64,000 bases of DNA, from assembly GCA_020633195.1 (NCBI GenBank), contig JACKEC010000016.1, positions 372,001 to 436,000 of the forward strand, read 5' to 3'. Position 1 is the stretch's first letter; the number at the start of each line of letters is the position of its first letter. Below are positions 1-8,156 of the stretch, one piece after another. This DNA comes from Sandaracinaceae bacterium (GTDB lineage: Bacteria; Myxococcota_A; Polyangia; Polyangiales; Sandaracinaceae). The translations under genes were made by a program, and so were the position numbers. The notes under the pieces were generated by a model, which was given only the letters and a program-made list of their open reading frames with translations, was not told the origin of the DNA and did not search any database.

Positions 1-181
1 GGCGCCCATCCCGGACCTCAGCAGCATCGAGGGCCTCGACGACCTCAACCCCGGGTTCATGACGTGGGCGGTCTTCGCCGTCAGCATCCCCGGCTTCGAG
101 TTCGACGAGTTCCGCTACGAGTACCTCAACAGCCGCTTCTGGAGCCGCTGGGCGGTCGACTACTTCTCGGCGCAGCGCTGA
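1..181 (+). CDS. C-terminal end of an unidentified protein (partial)
   Basis: An open frame enters from the left edge (frame starting at base 2) and runs 59 codons to a TGA at 179-181. The visible residues include WAVFAVSIPGFEFDEFRYEY and end in DYFSAQR. The many aromatic and acidic residues suggest a folded C-terminal domain, but I recognise no family. High GC at third codon positions, like the neighbours, supports a real gene. The next gene starts about 90 bases later on the same strand. Function unknown. Confidence 0.6.
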   Translation, partial: APIPDLSSIEGLDDLNPGFMTWAVFAVSIPGFEFDEFRYEYLNSRFWSRWAVDYFSAQR

Positions 182-269
182 GCGCCGGGCTGTCTCTGTC
201 GGGCGGCGTCACGGCTGGGTCCGCGGCGCCGCCTTCGCTATGCTCAGGCCGTCCCATCCCGAGCTCTCC

Positions 270-2411
270 ATGGGGGTTGTCTTGAAGGTTCGCTTCTCTG
301 CCTTGCTTCTGATCTCGGCCCTCGCGGCCGCGGGCTGCGACACCGGCGGTGGGCCGCCTCCCGGTCGTGACGCGGGCTCGCCGTTCCGAGACGGCGGCTT
401 CTTCTGCATCGACGAGACGTCGATGACCTGCCAGGGGAACACGCACCTCTCGTGCACCCGGGACTCCGAGTTCCTCAGCACCGTCGCGGACAACTGCGAC
501 CTGCGCACGGACGGCTTCAACCTCTGCGTGAACGGCCTGGGCTGCCGCGTCTGTCGGCCCGACGAGATCTTCTGCCGCGACGGCGACGTCGTGCAGTGCA
601 ACTCGGACGGCACCGCGTACACGACGCTCGAGGAGTGCGACATCTCCATCGGCGACGTCTGCGACCTCGGCCAGTGCCGCAACCTCTGCCAGCTCGCGAT
701 CGAGGCGCGCTCGTACCAGGGCTGCGAGTTCTTCGGCGTCGACCTCGACAACGCGGCGCTCGGCGCCGGCCGCGACGCGGCGGGGCAGCAGTACAGCATC
801 GTCGTCTCCAACCCGAGCCCGTACCCGACCGAGGTGGTCGTCGAGCGGAACCGCGCGGCCCAGGGCGCCGCGCTGGAGCTCGAAGAGGTCGAGCGCGTCA
901 CCGTGCTGCCCGGCGACCTCGAGGTCCTCGACCTGCCGCGCCGCGAGGTCGACGGATCGAGCAGCTTCGCGCCGTGCGACGCGAGCGCGCAGTGCGACGT
1001 CGGCGAGGCCTGCTGGTGCGCGGGCGACGCGCGCGTCGAGGACCCGCCCCCCGTCGGCGGGATGCACCGCGACTGCCGCTGCCGCAACGCCGCGGGCAGC
1101 AACGGGATGAACGACGGCACCCACTCCGCGCTCACGTCGAACGGCTACCGCGTCAGCTCGGTCCTGCCGATCATCGCCTACCAGTTCAACCCGCTCGACA
1201 ACGTCGGCGTCTTCTCGAACGACGCGTCGCTGCTGCTGCCGACCTCCGCGATCGGGCAGACCTACACGGTCGTCGCCTGGCCGCAGACGATCGCGAACAG
1301 CACCAACCCGAACGAGGACTTCGACCCGAGCACCGACGACGAGGACCTGCGCGCGTTCATGACGGTGGTGGGCGCGACGCCCGGCACGCACGTCACGATC
1401 ACGTTCGGGGAGTCGGTCCGCAACGTGGTGGGCCTCGGCACGCGTCCCAACGCGGTGCCGGGCGACGTGTGGGAGTTCGACATCGGCCCGTTCGACGTCG
1501 TCAACATCGAGACCCAGGGCTTCAACGCGGACTTCACCGGCACGCTCGTCGACGCGACGAACCCCGTCGGCGTCTTCGTCGGCTCCGAGGCCTCCGACGC
1601 GCCGCGCTTCAACACGCTCGCGAACCGGCAGTGCTGCGCCGACCACCTCGAGGAGCAGCTCTTCCCGAACGACACGCTCGGCCGCCGCTTCTTCATCGGG
1701 CGGATGCCGCCCCGCTCCACCGCGCTGAACGCCGCGTTCGTCGACCCGACGCGCGACAGCGTGGGCGAGTTCAACGAGCCCGAGTACGTGCGCGTCGTGG
1801 CGGTGGAGTCGGGGACGACGACCATCACCACGACCCTCATGCCGCCGGACGACTTCGTCTCGATCGACCAGGGTCAGAGCGTGATCCTGCTCGCCAACCA
1901 GGACTTCGAGATGAACGCCGACCACGCGGTGGCGGTGCTCCAGACCCTGCCGAGCCAGGAGGCCGTCGGGATCATCAACGACTACCCGGGCGGGGACCCC
2001 GCGATCATCGCGGTCCCGCCGGTCGAGCAGTACCGGCAGGAGTACGTCTTCTTGACGCCGAACCTGTACGCGTTCGACTTCGTCACGATCGAGGCGCCCT
2101 TCGACGCCACCGTCATCCTCGACGACATGGACATCCAGATGTGGGTGGCCGACGGTCGCTGCCACGCGGCCCCCGCGGACGGCATCATGCGCCGCATGGG
2201 GGACCCGCCCCCCGAGTGGCTCGTCTACCGCTGCCAGTTCTCGTTCCCCGACGTCATCGGGCTCCCGAACGTGCGCGTCCTCGACGGGATCCAGGACGAC
2301 GGCTACCACACGCTCGTCGCGAGCGATCCGGTCGGCCTGACCGTGTACGGCTTCGACGCGTTCGTCAGCTACGCCTACGCGGGCGGGCTGAACCTCCAAG
2401 AGATCCGGTAG
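270..2411 (+). CDS. Cys-rich lipoprotein with IgGFc-binding-like domain
   Basis: Predicted surface lipoprotein of about 713 residues. The N-terminus has a basic start, a hydrophobic stretch and a lipobox ending in AAGC (Cys 23 from the ATG at 270), then a short Gly/Pro/Asp linker. Residues about 40-160 are rich in cysteine pairs. The rest resembles the IgGFc-binding N-terminal domain found in many predicted myxobacterial surface proteins, including the stretch QTLPSQEAVG and a C-terminal beta-rich part (YGFDAFVSYAYAGGLN). A TTG at 282 preceded by GGGGG is an equally good start and gives a shorter signal peptide; an ATG at 240 is also open but has no clear ribosome site. Probably co-transcribed with the next gene, 16 bases downstream. 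The binding partner is unknown; the domain name does not prove antibody binding. Confidence 0.8.
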   Translation: MGVVLKVRFSALLLISALAAAGCDTGGGPPPGRDAGSPFRDGGFFCIDETSMTCQGNTHLSCTRDSEFLSTVADNCDLRTDGFNLCVNGLGCRVCRPDEIFCRDGDVVQCNSDGTAYTTLEECDISIGDVCDLGQCRNLCQLAIEARSYQGCEFFGVDLDNAALGAGRDAAGQQYSIVVSNPSPYPTEVVVERNRAAQGAALELEEVERVTVLPGDLEVLDLPRREVDGSSSFAPCDASAQCDVGEACWCAGDARVEDPPPVGGMHRDCRCRNAAGSNGMNDGTHSALTSNGYRVSSVLPIIAYQFNPLDNVGVFSNDASLLLPTSAIGQTYTVVAWPQTIANSTNPNEDFDPSTDDEDLRAFMTVVGATPGTHVTITFGESVRNVVGLGTRPNAVPGDVWEFDIGPFDVVNIETQGFNADFTGTLVDATNPVGVFVGSEASDAPRFNTLANRQCCADHLEEQLFPNDTLGRRFFIGRMPPRSTALNAAFVDPTRDSVGEFNEPEYVRVVAVESGTTTITTTLMPPDDFVSIDQGQSVILLANQDFEMNADHAVAVLQTLPSQEAVGIINDYPGGDPAIIAVPPVEQYRQEYVFLTPNLYAFDFVTIEAPFDATVILDDMDIQMWVADGRCHAAPADGIMRRMGDPPPEWLVYRCQFSFPDVIGLPNVRVLDGIQDDGYHTLVASDPVGLTVYGFDAFVSYAYAGGLNLQEIR

Positions 2412-2427
2412 CGAGGCGCGGAGGCGG

Positions 2428-4959
2428 GTGCGGCTCCGTCTCCAGGTCGGCGTCGCCCTCGGCGCGCTCTGGCTCGGCGCCTGCGACGGCGGCGCGCCGG
2501 AGGACGCGGGCGCGGACGGAGCGGTCGCCGCGGACGCGGGGGCGCCGGTCGACGCCTCCGGGCTGCCGCCGCCGCGCGACCCCTGGCCGACCTTCGCCGC
2601 GCCGCCCGACGTCGAGCTCGCGCTCTTCGACGACGCGCCCTGGCTCCTCGACGCGAACCGCTGGCGCACCGAGTACGACGTCGCCAGCGACACGCCGGAG
2701 CGCGCGCGCCGCGGCGGGTTCGGCCTCGGCAACGGGCACGTGTTCGCGTTCGTGGGGATCGGCGAGCCCGACCTCGCGACGGTGCACGAGCTCGTCGGGC
2801 CGACCTACGACAAGGGCGAGGCGTTCTTCTCGGACGTGGAGCTGCGCGTGCGCGTCGCGGGGGCGCCGTGGCGGCCGACCACGCAGTGGCAGTGGGAGGT
2901 GCGCTCGACCGCGGTGGTGGTGACGCTGAGCCGCGGCCCGGACCTCGACGTGGTGACGGTCGACTTCGCGCCCTGGACGCGCGCGGCGTGGAGCGATCCG
3001 GCCGCGCCCGAGGAGCGCGCCATCGTGCGGCTCGTCGCGGTGCGCTCGACGGGGACGTCGTCGCTCTCCGACGTGGAGGTGGCGCTCGGCGGGATCGAGG
3101 GCTGGACCGACGAGGGCGGCGCGCCCGCGCAGCGGCGCTCGGGCGGCGCGCGCCTGGCCCGGCTGAGCGCCGTCGGCGGGACCACGGACGGCGCGTCGCG
3201 AGAGGCGCGGATCGCGCGGCCGACCCTCGCGCCCGGCGAGGAGACGCGCGGCGTGTTCGTGCTGTCGGCCGCCGGCTCCGACGCCGCGACCGCGGAGACC
3301 CTCGACGCGCTCGGCGCCGCGGACGCGCTCGCGCTCGCGGAGGCGACGCGCGACGCCTGGCGCGGCTGGGCGGCGACGGGGGCGAGGCTCACCACCCCCG
3401 AGCCCATGGTCGACGACCTCGTCGAGGCGGCGCGCGTGATGCTCAAGGTCCAGGAGGCCGCGAACGGCGCGACGTGCCCGATGTCCGAGTACACGGGGAC
3501 GTGGCTGCGCGACGCGATCGGGCCCGTCATCGCGCTCGCCGCCCTCGGGCACCACGACGACGTGCGCGCGATGCTCGACGCGCAGTACGCCGCGATCGTC
3601 ACGCGCGGAGATCTCGCCAACCGGCTCCGCAGCGACCTCGACCCCGCCGCGCCGCTGCCCCCGACGCCCGACTTCCGCGCGCTCGGCGCGCTCGAGGGCC
3701 GCGTCCGCGCCGAGGGCCCGAGCTACGTGGTGCTCGCCTACGACGAAGAGGCTCGCTGGACGGGGAGCCGCGCCCGGGTCGACGAGCGCTTCGATCTCTT
3801 GTTCCACGCGGCCGCGGACCAGCAGCGCACGCCAGACGATTTGCTCCCCTACAGCGGCGACGAGACGTACAGGACCGCGATGGCGTTCTCGCTCGGGTTC
3901 GGCGCGGCCGAGCAGTTCGTCGACGGCTTCGTCTCCTCGGACAGCTCGTTCCTGCTCGTCGTGGCGGCGGAGCGCCTCGCCGCGTCCGCCGACGCGCTGG
4001 GCCGGAGCGCCGACGCGGACGCGCTGCGCGAGCTCGCGGCCCGGGTCCGCGCGTCCGCCGACGCCCTCTACTGGAACGAGGAGGGCGGCTTCTTCGCTCC
4101 GCTCGCGAGCGACCCCGACCGCGTCCCGTGGCCCGCGCCCTTCGAGGACGTCTCCGAGAAGCCGGCGTGGCTCGGCTACTTCGAGGCCGGCGACCCGCGC
4201 GCGCGCCGCAGCCTCACCAGCCTCGTCGAGCGGCTCGGGCTGCGCGACCGAGGCTTCCCCGCGACGCCGGCCGACGCCCGACACGCGGTAGCGCTGCGCG
4301 CGATCGGGACCCGCTACGGGATGCACACGGGGATGAGCGCGGGCTACTTCCTCGGCGCCGCCGCGGCGCTCGATCTGCCCGAGGCGGAGGCCGCCTTCGA
4401 CGCGATCGGCCGGACCGCCAACACCACCGGCAGCTGGTCCGAGTACATGGTCTACGAGGACCACGCGAACGTCGCGCTCGGCTACGACCCGGACGGCCCG
4501 ATGGGCGAGTACACCGCGCGCTATCGGCCCTGGGAGGGCGGCATCGACCTGCGCGCGCTCCTCGACTACCTCGCGGGGCTTCGGCCCGAGCTCGACCCCA
4601 CGCCGCGGCTCCACCTGGCGCCGCGCCTGCCGGCGGGCTGGGATCGCTTCGCGCTCGAGGGCCTCCGGCTCGGCGCCGCGACGCTCGACCTGGTCGTCAG
4701 CGACGCGGGCGACGGCGCGAGCCGCGTGCGTCGCTACGAGCTCACCGAGGCCGACGGCGTCGACTCCGTCGCCGTGGCGATCGGGCTCCGGCTCCCGGCC
4801 GGTGAGCTCGAGGCGGTGACGATCGACGGAGCGCCCGTCGACCTCTCGACGGTCACCCTGGATCCGGATCGCGAGCGCCTGCGCGCGGAGCTCGCGCCGG
4901 TCGCGGTCGCCCCGGCCGCGACGGTCGTCGTCGAAGCTCGGTACACCCCGACCCCGTAG
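2428..4959 (+). CDS. Six-hairpin glycosidase-like lipoprotein
   Basis: Protein of 843 residues. A GTG start lies a few bases after GGAGGCGG, a good ribosome site. Lipobox LGAC with Cys 19 is followed by an Asp-Ala-Gly linker. Residues about 50-290 look like a beta-sandwich. Residues about 310-690 look like an alpha/alpha barrel, with segments such as TGTWLRDAIGPVIALAALG, YWNEEGGFF and GSWSEYMVY typical of GH15/GH65-type and related six-hairpin enzymes. The C-terminus (about 700-843) returns to beta structure. It would act on an oligo- or polysaccharide at the cell surface or in the periplasm; substrate and catalytic acids cannot be fixed from sequence alone. Start lies 16 bases after the IgGFc-like lipoprotein gene, so the two are probably one transcript. 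Confidence 0.75.
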   Translation: MRLRLQVGVALGALWLGACDGGAPEDAGADGAVAADAGAPVDASGLPPPRDPWPTFAAPPDVELALFDDAPWLLDANRWRTEYDVASDTPERARRGGFGLGNGHVFAFVGIGEPDLATVHELVGPTYDKGEAFFSDVELRVRVAGAPWRPTTQWQWEVRSTAVVVTLSRGPDLDVVTVDFAPWTRAAWSDPAAPEERAIVRLVAVRSTGTSSLSDVEVALGGIEGWTDEGGAPAQRRSGGARLARLSAVGGTTDGASREARIARPTLAPGEETRGVFVLSAAGSDAATAETLDALGAADALALAEATRDAWRGWAATGARLTTPEPMVDDLVEAARVMLKVQEAANGATCPMSEYTGTWLRDAIGPVIALAALGHHDDVRAMLDAQYAAIVTRGDLANRLRSDLDPAAPLPPTPDFRALGALEGRVRAEGPSYVVLAYDEEARWTGSRARVDERFDLLFHAAADQQRTPDDLLPYSGDETYRTAMAFSLGFGAAEQFVDGFVSSDSSFLLVVAAERLAASADALGRSADADALRELAARVRASADALYWNEEGGFFAPLASDPDRVPWPAPFEDVSEKPAWLGYFEAGDPRARRSLTSLVERLGLRDRGFPATPADARHAVALRAIGTRYGMHTGMSAGYFLGAAAALDLPEAEAAFDAIGRTANTTGSWSEYMVYEDHANVALGYDPDGPMGEYTARYRPWEGGIDLRALLDYLAGLRPELDPTPRLHLAPRLPAGWDRFALEGLRLGAATLDLVVSDAGDGASRVRRYELTEADGVDSVAVAIGLRLPAGELEAVTIDGAPVDLSTVTLDPDRERLRAELAPVAVAPAATVVVEARYTPTP

Positions 4960-4981
4960 CCGCGGCGTATGCTCCGCGGCG

Positions 4982-5572
4982 ATGCGCACCGTCACCGCCC
5001 TGACCCATCGCTGCCTCGCGCTCGAGCTGCTGCGGATGCGCGTCGCGATCGACCTCGACCCCGAGGAGGTCGGCGACGACGCGGCCGAGTACGTGGCCGA
5101 GTACGCCGCGCTCGCCGAGGAGCTCGGCCTCGAGGAGGTGATGACGGCGGACGAGCGCGCGCTGCTCTCCGCGGACGTCGGCGCCACCGTCCCCGACGTC
5201 GCCGACGAGACGATCGTCTCGGGGCTCGTGATGGAGTGGGTGCTGCTCTGGGCGCTGGGCCGGATGGACGCCCCGCCGCCGACCGACGTCCTCGACGATC
5301 CCGCGCTCGCCGAGAAGGTCGAGGGCGGTCAGCTCGTCGCCGACGGCTTCGAGGCCGAGCGGCTGCCGGCGATGATCGAGGCGATGCGGCCGCGCAGCGT
5401 CGACGACCTCGAGGGCGAGCTCGCGGTGTACGCGGCGATCCACGCGCGCGACGAGGGCGCGGTCGAGGCGACGGTCGCGCTCCTCTGCGCGGCGGTCCTC
5501 TCGTGGATCCTCGATCCCACGATGGCGATCGACGGTGACTTCGAGCTCACCGTCACGAGCTTCGAGCTCTAG
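4982..5572 (+). CDS. Small acidic DUF4272-like protein
   Basis: Protein of 196 residues, strongly acidic, with no signal peptide or membrane segment. The order of an N-terminal LALELLR helix, an Asp/Glu-rich middle, and a motif MEWVLLWALGRMDAPPP followed by a conserved-looking tail resembles the DUF4272 family of unknown function. Recognition is by pattern only. It starts 22 bases after the glycosidase-like gene, with a CCGCGG inverted repeat filling the gap, and its stop overlaps by 4 bases the stop of the convergent sigma-factor gene. Probably the last gene of the short plus-strand operon. Confidence 0.65.
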   Translation: MRTVTALTHRCLALELLRMRVAIDLDPEEVGDDAAEYVAEYAALAEELGLEEVMTADERALLSADVGATVPDVADETIVSGLVMEWVLLWALGRMDAPPPTDVLDDPALAEKVEGGQLVADGFEAERLPAMIEAMRPRSVDDLEGELAVYAAIHARDEGAVEATVALLCAAVLSWILDPTMAIDGDFELTVTSFEL

Positions 5573-6150
5573 CCCTCGTCGGTGTCGATCAGCCCGGCCG
5601 CGCGCGCGCGCTCGTGGAGCTTCGCCTTCAGCAGGCTGAAGCGCTTGCGGATGCGGGGGACGGCGTTCGCGTCGTCCTCGCCGAGCACCTGCGCGATGTC
5701 CGCCCAGGGCATCCGTCGATCGACGCGAAGGACCAGCAGCGAGCGCTCCCCCTCGTCGAGCTCGTCGCGCAGCGCGGTGAAGCGGTCCTTCACCTCCGTG
5801 CGCAGCCACGGCCGCGTGCGCGTGCGGATCGCGGCCTCGACCTCGCCGAGCGCGCTCAGGTTCGCGCGCCGCTTCTCGTGCGGCGTCCGGCGGTAGCGCG
5901 CGTGCGCGTTGCGCGCGAGCACGTAGAGCCACGTCCGCATCGAGCTCTCCCAGCGGAACGCGGGCAGCGCCTTCCAGAGGTCCTCGCTCATCGTCGAGAA
6001 CACCTCCTCGGCCACCGACGCGTCGCCGCACGTGGCGACGAGGTAGCCGAGGATCTCGGAGCCGTACCCCTCGAGCGCGGAGGTCGCCGCGCCGTGGAGG
6101 TCGCCGGCCGTCGCGCGCTCCCGGATGCCGGCTTCGAGGGCGTCGTCCAT
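5569..6150 (-). CDS. ECF-type RNA polymerase sigma factor
   Basis: Protein of 193 residues. Residues about 25-95 match sigma region 2 (EEVFSTMSEDLWKALPAF, then SSMRTWLYVLARNAHARYRR). Residues about 120-185 match region 4, with a helix-turn-helix around RMPWADIAQVLGEDD. It would direct RNA polymerase to a stress or envelope regulon. No anti-sigma gene is adjacent: the neighbours are an epimerase gene 9 bases upstream on the same strand and the convergent DUF4272-like gene, whose stop it overlaps. Regulation could therefore be transcriptional or by an unlinked partner. Start ATG at 6150. Confidence 0.85.
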   Translation of the reverse strand: MDDALEAGIRERATAGDLHGAATSALEGYGSEILGYLVATCGDASVAEEVFSTMSEDLWKALPAFRWESSMRTWLYVLARNAHARYRRTPHEKRRANLSALGEVEAAIRTRTRPWLRTEVKDRFTALRDELDEGERSLLVLRVDRRMPWADIAQVLGEDDANAVPRIRKRFSLLKAKLHERARAAGLIDTDEG

Positions 6151-6159
6151 CGCGCGATT

Positions 6160-7152
6160 CTACGCCGCGGCGCGCTCCTCGCGGGCGAACCACGCGTGGG
6201 TGGCCCGCATCACCGCCTCGGGGCTGCGGGGCTCGAGCCCGAGGTGGCTGCGCGTCTTCTCGAGGTCGTACCAGGCGAAGCGGCCGAGCACGTCGTGCAC
6301 CGCGGCCCGCGTGAGCTGCGGCGGCTTGCCCGTGATCCACGCGCCCAGCTCCATCATCGACGCGACGCTCGCGAGGACCCATCGCGGCGCCCTCAGCGCC
6401 CCGGGCTTCTTGCCCGACACGCGCTCGATGATGCGCCCCAGCTCCTGGTTCTCGATGTTCTCACCGCCGACGATGTAGCGGTGCCCGGGCTGGCCGCGCT
6501 CCGCCGCGAGCGCGTGCGCCTCCGCGACGTCGCGCACGTCCACCAGGTTGGCGCCGCCGTCGACGAGCGGGCTGTCGCCGCTCAGCAGATCGCGCGCGAG
6601 CTTGGACGAGGGCGTGACCCGGTGGTCGTGGGGCCCGAGCACCATCGTGGGCAGGATGGTGCAGAGCTCCAGCCCCAGCTCCTCGGCGAGCTCCCACGCG
6701 CGCCGCTCCGCGCGCTGCTTGGCGACGTAGTAGGGGACCTGGAGATCCTCGGCCCAGTGCTCCGCGTCGAGGAGGCGATCCGCGGTGGGCGACATGCCCA
6801 CGGTCGCGACGCTGCTGGTCGCCACGACGCGGGTGATCCCCGCCGCCTTCGCCGCCCGCAGCACGTTCTCCGTGCCCTCGATGGCGGGCTTCATGATCGT
6901 CTCGACGTCCTTGGCCCAGATCGCGAACACGGCCGCGCAGTGGAAGAGCGTGTCGCAGCCCTCCATCGCGGGCCCCAGCGTCTCGGGCTCGAGGATGTCC
7001 CCCTCGACGAGCTCGACGTCCACGCCCTCGAGGCCGCGGCGATCCGACCCGGCGCGGACGAGCGCGACGACCTCCACCCCGCGACCCCGCAGGGTCCGGC
7101 AGAGGTTCGATCCGATGTGGCCGTTGGCTCCCGTGACGATGGCTCGCTTCAT
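6160..7152 (-). CDS. NAD(P)-dependent epimerase/dehydratase
   Basis: Extended short-chain dehydrogenase of 330 residues. The N-terminal dinucleotide-binding motif is TGANGHIGSN, and the catalytic Tyr-Lys pair is in VPYYVAKQ. A Ser/Thr stretch (VVATSSVATVG) precedes it as expected. Such enzymes act on nucleotide sugars, steroids or flavonoid-like substrates; the substrate here is unknown. The ribosome site AGGAGGAGACC directly before the ATG is one of the strongest in the window. The ECF sigma gene follows after 9 bases on the same strand, so both are probably co-transcribed from the divergent region 7153-7288. Confidence 0.85.
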   Translation of the reverse strand: MKRAIVTGANGHIGSNLCRTLRGRGVEVVALVRAGSDRRGLEGVDVELVEGDILEPETLGPAMEGCDTLFHCAAVFAIWAKDVETIMKPAIEGTENVLRAAKAAGITRVVATSSVATVGMSPTADRLLDAEHWAEDLQVPYYVAKQRAERRAWELAEELGLELCTILPTMVLGPHDHRVTPSSKLARDLLSGDSPLVDGGANLVDVRDVAEAHALAAERGQPGHRYIVGGENIENQELGRIIERVSGKKPGALRAPRWVLASVASMMELGAWITGKPPQLTRAAVHDVLGRFAWYDLEKTRSHLGLEPRSPEAVMRATHAWFAREERAAA

Positions 7153-7288
7153 GGTCTCCTCCTCGCTTCGAGGGGTAGAGACGCTCGCCTCGAGGTGTGA
7201 ACGAGAAAATCGTCGCGGCCCGATCTCCTGTCGCCGGACGCGCTAATCCGCGCTCGACCTCCGGCGCCCCCGCGTGCACCTTTGACGC

Positions 7289-7999
7289 GTGCCTCGCACC
7301 TCCGCGCTCGTGCTCCCGCTGCAGCTCGCGGAGACGTTCCGGGTCTGCGCGCCGACGGTGGTGGAGGCGGCGCTCGGCCGGGTCGATCGCGGGGTCTGCG
7401 ACCGGCGCCTCGACGTCTGGGCGCGCAACGCCGTGCGCCTCGCCGACGTGCGGCTCGAGGTGAAGGGCCTCGAGCACGTGCGCGGCGATCGGACGCACCT
7501 GCTGATGAGCAACCACCAGTCGAGCTACGACATCTTCACGCTCTTCGTCGCGTTCCCGCACTCGATGCGGATGGTCGCGAAGAAGGAGATGTTCCGGCTC
7601 CCGATCATGCGCGGCGGGATGCTCGCGGCGGGGTTCGTCTCGCTCGACAGGAGCGATCGGGCCAAGGCGGTGGCGACCCTCGAGCACGCCAAGGGCGTGA
7701 TGGCCGACGGGATCAACCTGTGGATCGCGCCCGAGGGGACGCGGAGCCCCGACGGCGCGCTGCTCCCGTTCAAGAAGGGCGGCTTCATGCTCGCGCTGCA
7801 GAGCGGGATCCCGATCCTGCCCGTCACGATCGACGGCACCCGCGACGTGCTCCCCTCGAAGGACTGGCGCGTCCGCAAGGGGCAGCGCGTGCGGATCACG
7901 TTCCACGCGCCGATCGAGGCCGCGGCCTACGGGCTCGAGCGCCGCGACGCGCTCATGGCCGCGGTGCGCGACGCCATCGGCTCCGCGCTCCCCGCTTGA
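7289..7999 (+). CDS. 1-acylglycerol-3-phosphate acyltransferase (PlsC-like)
   Basis: Protein of 236 residues of the PlsC acyltransferase family. The catalytic HX4D box is NHQSSYD, and the second signature is APEGTRSPDG with a following FKKGGF. It would transfer an acyl group to lysophosphatidic acid or a related lipid at the inner membrane face. A GTG start at 7289 fits the family length. Divergent from the epimerase gene, and convergent with dnaE2, from which it is separated by a 147-bp inverted-repeat element. Substrate not certain, since this family includes acyltransferases of other lipids. Confidence 0.85.
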   Translation: MPRTSALVLPLQLAETFRVCAPTVVEAALGRVDRGVCDRRLDVWARNAVRLADVRLEVKGLEHVRGDRTHLLMSNHQSSYDIFTLFVAFPHSMRMVAKKEMFRLPIMRGGMLAAGFVSLDRSDRAKAVATLEHAKGVMADGINLWIAPEGTRSPDGALLPFKKGGFMLALQSGIPILPVTIDGTRDVLPSKDWRVRKGQRVRITFHAPIEAAAYGLERRDALMAAVRDAIGSALPA

Positions 8000-8009
8000 G
8001 GGTCGTGGA

Positions 8010-8156
8010 AATTTCGCGCAAAGGACGCGAAAGGGGGCAAGAGGGGGGTCGGTTGGGTGGGATGGTCATTCGTCAGCAGTAGCGACGCGATCGTCATTCC
8101 GCTCTCCCCTGCCCCCCTTCGCGCTCTCTGCTTCTTTCCGCCCTTCGCGCGAAATT
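8010..8156. repeat. 147-bp inverted-repeat element overlapping the 3' end of dnaE2
   Basis: Perfect 10-base inverted ends, AATTTCGCGC at 8010-8019 and its complement at 8147-8156, frame purine-rich inner segments that are only partly complementary (GGACGCGAAAGGGGGC on one side; TTCGCGCTCTCTGC on the other). It sits exactly between the convergent ends of the acyltransferase and dnaE2. The right part encodes the last 20 residues and the stop of DnaE2. It looks like a small non-autonomous or REP-like element; no transposase for it is visible here. Confidence 0.55.

Noticed and set aside
126..2732. Long open frame of 868 codons on the minus strand across the first lipoprotein gene
   Set aside because: High GC suppresses stop codons in shadow frames; its protein is Arg/Val/Glu-rich filler, and the plus-strand genes have signal peptides, ribosome sites and family matches.
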